Shown here piece by piece: positions 49,497-57,400 of a DNA stretch of 64,000 nucleotides. Position 1 is the first letter of the stretch. Every line of letters starts with the position of its first letter. Source of the stretch: Rubinisphaera italica (GTDB lineage: Bacteria; Planctomycetota; Planctomycetia; Planctomycetales; Planctomycetaceae); contig NZ_SJPG01000001.1 in the NCBI RefSeq assembly GCF_007859715.1, forward strand, positions 3,312,728-3,376,727. The letters run 5' to 3'. A program made the position numbers and the translations under genes. The notes beneath the pieces were generated by a model. It saw only the letters and a program-made list of their open reading frames with translations. It was not told the origin of the DNA and searched no databases.

Positions 49497-50557
49497 TAAT
49501 ATTCTCCTACAACTTCGCCTTCACTGAGGCTGGCCAACTCTGCGAAAGTAATCAGATCGACATTCTCAGAGACGAATCGAACGGAACCATCACCCAGAGC
49601 GATGTGTCCTCCACCGGGATGCTCGGAGTACATTTGCCCGACATGATACGTCGGAAAGTTAACCGGATGTATGATGGGAAAGCCTGTGATATCAAGCTCT
49701 CCGCCGGAGGGTCCGATATGGACGAGAGTTAAAGTTGCTGCGGCATCCGGACTGTTTTCTGGAGAAGAAAACCGTGGATGCGTAAAAGCCCCCGGTACGA
49801 CACCGACCCAGGTTTTCTCGCTCAGTTTGGGAGAATGCTCTCCCAGAAAGATTGTATTGGATAAACCATCGGTTGCATCGCGAAATTTGGTATGCGAGTT
49901 CCGATAAAAAGGACCATCGGCGACCTTTGAGACATCACCATTAACAGCCACAGACTTTGTCGTAAATGTGTAAATATCCGAGAAGACCACATTGGCTGGA
50001 GTAGCCCCACACTCCCCCCAGCAAGATTCTTGCCCATGACTGGCGACATAATGAGAGCGGCCAAGGCGAATTTGATTGCCTGCAATCAATAAGGGATTGG
50101 CTGTTGAATCCTGAACAGTAAAAGCATCATCGCCACCAGAAGCAGATGGACAAAGAAAAACAGACAACTTTGCTGTTACGAGACCATTATGCTGTGAATG
50201 CCAGATCGGAAGTCGGGAATCCATCTGATCAGCAATCGCAGTCTGTTCGAGATAAGGGAGGATCGAGGCTCCCCAGCCCCACCCAGGAGCCGCATCCCAA
50301 GTGTTTGCATCGATATTAGCCCAAGCAGGACCAGACCCATTATTTGTGCCGTAGGAGAAATACCCTGCCGGGAAACAGGAATGGGCATCATGATAGTTAT
50401 GCAGAGCCAGCACGATCTGCTTTAAATTATTTTTACACTGACTGCGACGAGCCGCTTCGCGAGCCTGTTGAACCGCCGGTAATAGTAATGCAACTAATAA
50501 AGCGATGATCGCGATCACAACTAATAACTCGATTAAAGTGAACCCTCTTCTGTTCAT
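49496..50557 (-). CDS. DUF1559 domain-containing prepilin-like protein
   Basis: A 353-residue protein of the large planctomycete DUF1559 family. It starts with a type IV prepilin signal (RRGFTLIELLVVIAIIALLV) cleaved before Phe. The DUF1559 domain shows AREAARRSQCKNNLKQIVLA, NYHDAHSCFPAGYFSYG and DGLSNTIFLGEHSP. The C-terminal H-x9-DG signature is present in HPGGGHIALGDGSVRFV. It probably sits in the membrane or a surface fibre as a pseudopilin. The ATG at 50557 is chosen because the prepilin signal begins there. The divergent mntR gene shares the promoter region, with an operator-like palindrome between them. Confidence 0.95.
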   Translation of the reverse strand: MNRRGFTLIELLVVIAIIALLVALLLPAVQQAREAARRSQCKNNLKQIVLALHNYHDAHSCFPAGYFSYGTNNGSGPAWANIDANTWDAAPGWGWGASILPYLEQTAIADQMDSRLPIWHSQHNGLVTAKLSVFLCPSASGGDDAFTVQDSTANPLLIAGNQIRLGRSHYVASHGQESCWGECGATPANVVFSDIYTFTTKSVAVNGDVSKVADGPFYRNSHTKFRDATDGLSNTIFLGEHSPKLSEKTWVGVVPGAFTHPRFSSPENSPDAAATLTLVHIGPSGGELDITGFPIIHPVNFPTYHVGQMYSEHPGGGHIALGDGSVRFVSENVDLITFAELASLSEGEVVGEY

Positions 50558-50594
50558 ATTCTCGCCCCACAATTTCCAAAGGCCACCAAACAAC

Positions 50595-50644
50595 ATGTAG
50601 CACATGCTACATTTATTAATCGCCAATATTAGCCCGTGCTACAT
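50595..50644. promoter_or_regulatory. Two MntR-box-like operator sites in a divergent promoter
   Basis: Site one at 50595-50612 is ATGTAGCA-CA-TGCTACAT, a perfect 8-bp inverted repeat. Site two at 50627-50644 keeps the right arm TGCTACAT and TAGC of the left arm. The centres are 32 bases apart, about three helical turns. The layout resembles MntR operators (AACATAGC/GCTATGTT type), and the mntR gene lies 70 bases away. DUF1559 lies 38 bases away on the other side. Confidence 0.7.
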
Positions 50645-50714
50645 TTTTGTCAAGGACGATCAACTCTCTTCGCAAACAATTCGTACTAGGCTCATCTTGA
50701 AATCCCGCTTTGAC

Positions 50715-51173
50715 ATGCATAAACTGTCGAGCATATCTACAACACTTCAGCAGGACATTAAATTGGCAGCGACGAAGCAAAATCAACATAAGCGGACGCG
50801 TTCCGATCATGCGACTGAATTAACCGAAGACTACGTGGAAGCAATTTCTGAAATCATTGCTGATGCGGGAGTTTGTCGAGCGGTCGATCTGGCGCAGAAG
50901 TTTCAGGTCAGTCATGTGACAGTCAATCGCACCGTTGGACGTCTGCAACGAGATGGATATGTCACGACAGAGCCTTATGCACCAATCGAACTCACATCAG
51001 TGGGGACACGACTTGCCAAGGCATCTCAAGAGCGGCATCAATTGGTTCTCGAATTCCTGTTGGCACTCGGTGTCAGCAATGCAACCGCAATTACCGATAG
51101 CGAAGGCATTGAGCATCATGTGAGCCCGGAAACCCTGCGTGCGATGCAGAAGTTTATTGATTCGCAAAAGTAA
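50715..51173 (+). CDS. mntR: Manganese-responsive regulator MntR (DtxR family)
   Basis: A 152-residue DtxR-type metalloregulator close to enterobacterial MntR. The N-terminal metal residues are in TEDYVEAISEIIADAG. The winged helix has AVDLAQKFQVSHVTVNRTVG, with the wing GYVTTEPYAPIELTSVG. The remaining ligands are in ERHQLVLEFLLALGV and EGIEHHVSPETL. No FeoA/SH3 domain is present, as is usual for MntR. It would repress or activate manganese transport genes when Mn(II) is bound. I choose the ATG at 50715 because residues from the upstream in-frame ATG at 50604 read as non-family and lie on the operator. It converges with ybeY. Confidence 0.93.
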   Translation: MHKLSSISTTLQQDIKLAATKQNQHKRTRSDHATELTEDYVEAISEIIADAGVCRAVDLAQKFQVSHVTVNRTVGRLQRDGYVTTEPYAPIELTSVGTRLAKASQERHQLVLEFLLALGVSNATAITDSEGIEHHVSPETLRAMQKFIDSQK

Positions 51174-51224
51174 ATAATTGTTGGTGGACGTCAATTTCTT
51201 CAGACAATGCCTGTTCGAGAGCGA

Positions 51225-51713
51225 TCATAACCCTGCCCAGCGATCATCTTGAGGATTGGGATGAATTCCAAGATGCAGAAGAACTTCACGTTCTTTTTTA
51301 CGCATTTTCAGTTGATCGGCTTCATTCAAATCGTCATAGCCGAGCAGGTGTAGAATGCCGTGCAGGACATAGAGAGTGCACTCTTGCTCAACCGCCCAGC
51401 CGACTTCTTTTGACAATTGTACAGCCATTTCGACCGAAACCAGCAATTCTCCTTCCAGGCGATTATTGCCTCTGGGAAAGTCAGGATCGTTGAGTGCGAA
51501 TGTAATCACATCAGTTGGAAAGTCATGTTCAAGCGTGTCCCGATTCCACTGATGGATCGCAGCATTGTCTAATAGAACAATGCTCAGCTCGGCTTCTGCA
51601 ACCTGCTGATGTTCAAGAATCCGATTGATGCTGATCAATAAACATGCGTGATCGATTTTATAAACATTTTGTTCATCGATGATTTCGATGGAATCATTTT
51701 CTGATGTGGGCAT
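51225..51713 (-). CDS. ybeY: Endoribonuclease YbeY
   Basis: Single-strand RNase needed for 16S rRNA 3'-end maturation and ribosome quality control. The 162 residues show ELSIVLLDNAAIHQWNRD, FPTDVITFALNDPD and the zinc motif LHGILHLLGYDDLNEAD. In most YbeY proteins the third zinc ligand is a His in GYDH. Here it is Asp (GYDD) at about residue 128. The first two histidines are kept. It is unclear whether metal binding is altered, since Asp can also bind zinc. It lies convergent with mntR and is not in the usual phoH-ybeY-hdIG cluster. Confidence 0.93.
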   Translation of the reverse strand: MPTSENDSIEIIDEQNVYKIDHACLLISINRILEHQQVAEAELSIVLLDNAAIHQWNRDTLEHDFPTDVITFALNDPDFPRGNNRLEGELLVSVEMAVQLSKEVGWAVEQECTLYVLHGILHLLGYDDLNEADQLKMRKKEREVLLHLGIHPNPQDDRWAGL

Positions 51714-51878
51714 CTCATAACCGTACGTTAGGAACTGTCGAATTCCAGTAGGTTATCAAATCACAGCAAATTCGTAAGAGTACCACGCAATCCCGATTAT
51801 ATGCTGAGTAAATAACCAGAAGAGAAAAGTCTGATGGTTCCGTCTGAAAACGAGAGTACAGATCGCAACGCCTGAAAA

Positions 51879-52934
51879 TCAATTCTGCTTTTGCACACGG
51901 ATTCTCTGGATACCACTTTCGCTCGATGTTTGTGTTACACAGCAGGCCAGATGCAATGACGTATATGCTTTTTCGGGGTAGGTCATGCGGGACAAGATTG
52001 AAGACGAAGCCTCTTTTGTGCGAGGGTCAACCGCATGAATTGTCACATCGACTGGAGATTTGTTCTGACATCGAGGGCAGGTATGAAATGCAACAAAAAT
52101 ATCATTGGGACCAGCAACTTCGACATATTCAAAGATCTTCAATTCTCCATTTTCAAGGACCTGCAGAACCTCTTCTCTGTTGGTAAATGGCCCGAACGTT
52201 TGCTTTGTTTTCCAGGAACCGCACCAGTTGCAAAAGGGGTGATTTGTTTCTGAGCGAAAGATAATCAGCGGAACGATCGCAGCTAGAAAGATTTCCAGAA
52301 TCAGATAGATCCCTGTTCCCGTAGCCCCCAACTGCACGAGAGGTTTCTCTGAAGAAAATCCAAAAACCAGTCCATTCGTCGTGACATAGTAGAGGTAATC
52401 CGAAAATGATTGAATGCGAGCACGACTGAGCATATCTGGGTTAGCATCAAAATATCGAATCGCCTCCTCCACTTGAGTAGACTTTTCAGTATTAACCTGA
52501 TGCACTTCATAATTATAAGCAACTTTTTGATAAAAGGCACCTGAAATCCCCATGTCAGAGACAATCTGCTGTTGAGCAAACAGATACGTAATGTAGTGGG
52601 TTAAAGTGAGTGAAAGAGTTGCACTCACCAGACACGCAATTGCCAACCCGGCCAGATGCCGTACGACTAGTTGTCGAACCAGTTTTCTCCCAGCAACACT
52701 ATGAATAACGCCGATCAAACAGGGAAATAAAATAACAATCCAGACAAAAGGCCTGATCAGTCCAAAAACCAATCCCGTGATCAACCCAGCAATCGACAGG
52801 AGGCCCGTAAACAGAAACACGCGAACCGGCTCAAAGGGAACTTTTTCACCATAAGCATAAACGGAAAACTGTCCCAGATCTCGTGTACCAGATGCGGACG
52901 ATGAAGCCTGGTTAATTCCTGATTGAGTCGACAT
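51879..52934 (-). CDS. Membrane protein with C-terminal zinc-ribbon-like cysteines, unknown
   Basis: A 351-residue protein with about four membrane segments: roughly 38-60 (VFLFTGLLSIAGLITGLVFG), 62-80, 93-115 and 205-226 (GIYLILEIFLAAIVPLIIF). A loop of about 80 residues between the third and fourth spans is soluble. The C-terminal domain carries CNWCG near 237 and CPRCQ near 290, which could form one zinc ribbon. I recognise no family, and the layout is common among planctomycete hypothetical proteins. The N-terminal 20 residues are Ser/Gly-rich and acidic, as in PEST-like tails. No neighbour suggests a role. Confidence 0.72.
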   Translation of the reverse strand: MSTQSGINQASSSASGTRDLGQFSVYAYGEKVPFEPVRVFLFTGLLSIAGLITGLVFGLIRPFVWIVILFPCLIGVIHSVAGRKLVRQLVVRHLAGLAIACLVSATLSLTLTHYITYLFAQQQIVSDMGISGAFYQKVAYNYEVHQVNTEKSTQVEEAIRYFDANPDMLSRARIQSFSDYLYYVTTNGLVFGFSSEKPLVQLGATGTGIYLILEIFLAAIVPLIIFRSETNHPFCNWCGSWKTKQTFGPFTNREEVLQVLENGELKIFEYVEVAGPNDIFVAFHTCPRCQNKSPVDVTIHAVDPRTKEASSSILSRMTYPEKAYTSLHLACCVTQTSSESGIQRIRVQKQN

Positions 52935-53341
52935 ATTATTTCCGAGTGAACGCTAAAGAACGAGTGTTAAAGAATAAAACGTAATAATAATTCAAATTGC
53001 CCCCGTAAGAGCGTTTTTCGCCTTCAAACGCCGTGCATTCCCCGGCTGAAAGCGGAACCATATTTATGAGATGCTATAGAATGTCTGCACGCAGGGACTG
53101 CTCACATAACAATGAGGTCTGTGACTGATCTTCAACAGCAACGATGAAGAGACGATGAAAAATGCTCGAAGTTTTGTAGAAGACGGTATTCGAAACATTC
53201 TGAGTCACATCGGGTACAAAGCAACTGAATAATGACGCGAACGACTCGAATCATTTTCATAGGCTGAATTCAGGCACTGACTGAGAAGAAATCGAATTCA
53301 TAACAAGCATAGTTTTTCCAAAGAAACTTACTGAAAGGCAG
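52935..53341. other. 407-base intergenic region
   Basis: Lies between two genes on the - strand. I see no gene, repeat or hairpin that stands out. It should contain the promoter of the zinc-ribbon membrane protein gene, possibly in the A/T-rich part just upstream of 52934. Confidence 0.5.
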
Positions 53342-54289
53342 CTATTCTGTCATTGCCTCTCTCGAATACGAGTTGCAACTTGTGTGTTGTGAACAGGCTT
53401 CGTTGTTGTGCGAGTGTTCGATTTGGATTGTGGAGTGGTGAATACCAAATTTAGATTCGAGTTCGTGGCCCAGATTGTGGAGGAATTCGTCCTCTTGTTG
53501 ATGTTCTGGTCGAACCAGATGAGCCGTTAAGGCGATTTCTGTAGTGCTCATCGCCCAGATGTGCAAGTCGTGAATACCAGTCACACCATCTGTTTTCGAG
53601 AGATATTTGGCGACAGACTGGCTGTCAATTTGCTTCGGTACAGCCTGCATCGCCAGATTGACAGACTCAGTCAACAAGCCCCACGTTCCCCAGAAAATAA
53701 AGCCAGCGATAATCAGGCTTAAAACGGGATCGATCAATGTCCACTGCGTGAACATAATCACGATTCCGCCTATCACGACACCAACGGAAACTCCCGCATC
53801 GGCTGCCATGTGTAAGAAGGCGCCGCGAACATTCAGGTCATCGTGCCCTTTCATGAACAATAGAGCGGTCGCGACATTAACGACAACTCCAATCCCTGCT
53901 ACGACGATTACGGTCAAGCTGTCTGGAGTGGCAGGAGTTTGTAGTCGACCGATTGCTTCCCAAATGATACCGCCAGTTGCCATCAGAAGAATCAGAGCAT
54001 TGAACAGAGCAGCAAGGATCGTTGCTCCTTGATAACCGTATGTTCTTTTAGGATTTGATGGGATTTTTGAGAGTGCATGACCACTCCAGGCGAGCAGCAG
54101 TCCAAACACATCGCTCAAGTTATGTCCGGCATCGGAAAGCAAAGCCAGAGAGCCGACTTTGAGTCCGTAACCGGCCTCAACCAGAACGTATACGACATTA
54201 AAAATAACGCCCCAGCGAAAGGCACGGTCATAATGAAATTGTTGAGGACCGTGGTCGTGCATACAAAGCGCTTCCGGGAGGGGTGTCAT
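53342..54289 (-). CDS. CDF-family cation efflux protein (CzcD-like)
   Basis: A 315-residue proton-driven exporter of divalent metals such as zinc, cobalt or manganese. Six membrane segments are visible. The transport site has LSDAGHNLSDVFGLLLAW in the second span and HMAADAGVSVGVVIGG in the fifth, so both HxxxD pairs are kept. The cytoplasmic C-terminal domain shows GIHDLHIWAMSTTEIALTAH. The C-terminus is His/Cys-rich (HSHNNEACSQHTSC). I take the ATG at 54289; an ATG at 54262 is nearly as good and a frame extension to 54406 is unlikely. A TGTAGCA half-site lies at 54337, weak evidence of MntR control. Confidence 0.92.
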   Translation of the reverse strand: MTPLPEALCMHDHGPQQFHYDRAFRWGVIFNVVYVLVEAGYGLKVGSLALLSDAGHNLSDVFGLLLAWSGHALSKIPSNPKRTYGYQGATILAALFNALILLMATGGIIWEAIGRLQTPATPDSLTVIVVAGIGVVVNVATALLFMKGHDDLNVRGAFLHMAADAGVSVGVVIGGIVIMFTQWTLIDPVLSLIIAGFIFWGTWGLLTESVNLAMQAVPKQIDSQSVAKYLSKTDGVTGIHDLHIWAMSTTEIALTAHLVRPEHQQEDEFLHNLGHELESKFGIHHSTIQIEHSHNNEACSQHTSCNSYSREAMTE

Positions 54290-54472
54290 CGCAGTGGTGA
54301 TCGTTGTCTGTTTTTTCAGGCACAATTTTTTAAATTGTAGCAGGAAAATACAGACGTGCGAGACACGATCCTGGAAAATTCGAAAGCCTGAATGAAGGCG
54401 TAACAAGTGTGTAGGCTTACAGGGTTCTTCTCTTCATAAAGCCCCTTGCTCCTGACCAGTTTCGCTGCGATC

Positions 54473-57400
54473 TCAAAAATCACCACGACCTATTTCTGCG
54501 GTCTGTAAGTGTGTGGACAGAAAGCGGCGAGCATCGGAAAGGTGGTCCATATTGTAATCGATGATCAGATCCGAATGTTCACTCGACAACACGACTTTCT
54601 GTTGCTGACGATCGTGATTGAGCAATAACAGGCGATCTACGTCCAGGTTGTTCTTTGTTTCGAGTGTGTTACCGGTTTCAGGATCGAGAATCTCCAATAA
54701 TAATGATCGACTTTGATCTCCCGGACGCTGCTGATGCGTGGCGGCCATCACAATAAATGGCAGGCTTTCGCCTTCCTCTTCAATAATGGTTCGATGCGGG
54801 AATGTCCTTGACCACTCCAGTTGATTCGAACGACTATTAATCGACAGCAACGGTCCATTGATGTGTGTCATTTTCCAGGGAGCGTCTGTGAACCGGCTTG
54901 TGTATCCGTCCGGCTCTTCAATTCGCTGAGTCTGATAGAGGTTCACCAGATAACGATGCCCTTGACGTACCACGCGGAGATAATTTGCTTTTTCGACTTC
55001 GGCATCGAGAATCATATCGACCACCATCCGTTCCGCTTCAGGATTGTAAATGAGCAGACGTTTTGAGTCCGTCAGGATGGTGACTTCCGTTTCGGAAGTG
55101 TGATACAGATCGTTCGAAGTAAATTGTTCATCGAGTAACAGTTGATTTTTCAGTGGATCCCACAATCGCAAATACCGTTCATGGGGAGACTTTGAAGAGA
55201 CAGAGAGATACAGGATGTGTCGTCCGAATGACTGACGGGTTCTTTGAACATGAAATGGTTCCTGTTCCAGTTGTGTCGTTTTCAACAACCGACCTGTCTT
55301 TGTCGACAGTAATGAGTAAGTGTTTTGGTCGGGATAGAAATACATCGTGACATTTTCATCTCCAATTAAACCGGAATTGCGATCAGTCCAAAGTCCGCCC
55401 TGGGGGTTCAAATCGGTCCGTTTCCACAACAATCTTCCGTTAGCCGGGTCGATACAAGTAATTGCCCGTGTCGTTTGAATAAGACAGAAGCCATCACCGA
55501 CTGGTCCGATTTCCACGCGACTGCTTCTCTGAGTACAGTATTTATGATTGTCAACTTTCAGAACATTTTCTGAATTTCGAGTAAATTCAACTTTCGTGTT
55601 GGCCTGAACTGGACAATGTATTCCGACACCACGTTCCCAAATTGGTTTGCCGCTCAAGAGAGACACTCCGTAAACGCGGCCATTTGCAACAACTGGCAAA
55701 AGATGCCCCACTTGTTTCGAAGTGCTGTTTGCCAGACCAATACGCGTACCAGGTAGAATAAATTCGCATCGAACCGAACCGTGATTTCGGTTCAGAAACA
55801 GAAGATGTTGCTCCTCTTGAGGAGTAGTTTCTTCTGAAGTTTCAAAACGTGTTAATTGGAGTTCTCCAGTCGCTTCGTTTTGTTCTTTTTGAGATGTCTG
55901 TGATTTTTCAATTCGCTGAGCCAGGATCCAGCCTTGTTCGCGGTTTTCATGCAACAATCGTTTTTTGGAAAACGGGTCTCCTTCTGAAAGCAGTGAAGAA
56001 GAAACTTTCTGCATATTCACCTGACGAACGGGCTCAATACTTCCATACTGATTTTGATAGGCCTTCCAGGTCGGATGCATTCGATCGAAATGCACCAGGA
56101 ATTTGACATCATCTGCAAATCGAAGGGCCTGATGATCGTCGGTCAACTCGGGATGAGGCAGGTAATTCAGAAAATGACTCGGCTGCTTGCGGAGCTCAAA
56201 TTCCTGTGGCTGCCAGTTTAATGCCATATTTATATTTTTCTGCTCAAGCGAAGCCGAAAGTTTAGCCAGCGACTCTGCAGCCAGTTTGTGACAATCCAGT
56301 TTAGCGTAGAGAGCGATCAATCCTTTCAAAGCGTAGTGACGAGTTTCTGTCAGACAGGATTTCTGCATTCTCAACAGGGTCAACTCGACGTTCTGGTAAT
56401 CACAATCTCGGGCAAAGCGTTCGACCAGTTCGCAGGCAATCTGATCCCGCAATGCGTACAGGTCCAAATGATCGTGATTCTCCAGGCTCTGGTCTTCACC
56501 GTTACAGGAATCGAATTTGACTGCAAAAGTACTGGACTTGTCATCTTCGGAAAACAGATCCAGGAAGGTTTCCAGTTGAGCGGTTTTCATTTCGTGCATT
56601 CGAGAAAATCGTTGATGACGAATTCCCAGTATCATTTCCTGACGCTGATCTTGAGAAAGTTCTCCCAGAAGCCGGCTGTAGATGCCTGGAATCCAACTCG
56701 TTGAAGTTCGCACATGCCCGGGTTGCCCTTGAGCAGGAATCGCAATATGCATTCCCATTTTGGCAAACCGATCCGTAGCCCGCCATAATTCCTGTGTATC
56801 CTGCATCACAACAAGATGTTCAATTTCCTTAACCAGGAAGCGTGCCTGTTGTTCGTCTGTATCAATCAGTTCTTCAATTTGCTCAAGCACAGCCAGGCTT
56901 TCCTGGGGTTGACCATATTTCTGATACTGCTGCAACTGCTGATAGAGCAGCTCACGGTACAAATTGAGGGAAATCGCACGGACATCGGAGTTGTGCTCAA
57001 CCATTTGCAAAGCGTGTCGCAGGTGTTGACCAGCCAGCTCCGACTGCCCCATGATAATTTCTGCTTGAGCCAGTTCCTGAAGTTGTGTTTCACTGAGTCG
57101 TGAGGACTCGACATGAGAAGACAGCTCTTCAATCACAGAACCTGCTTGCCGAAATGAGACGATTTTATCGACTCCAACCGAAATAATATGATCGTTATAT
57201 GCGAGCAGATTTCCCAAAGGAAACACATGCTGCGTTTCATTCGAATTAGAATCTGTCTCTGACGATTGCTTCGTCAAATCAGTTCCATACGCTTCTCGCA
57301 TGTCGTAGCCGGCCACTTCACCACTTTGAAGATTGATTGCCAGAATCTGACCGGAAGTCCCATCGTAGTGATTGCGGGGAGCACTTTCTGCAGTCGAAGA

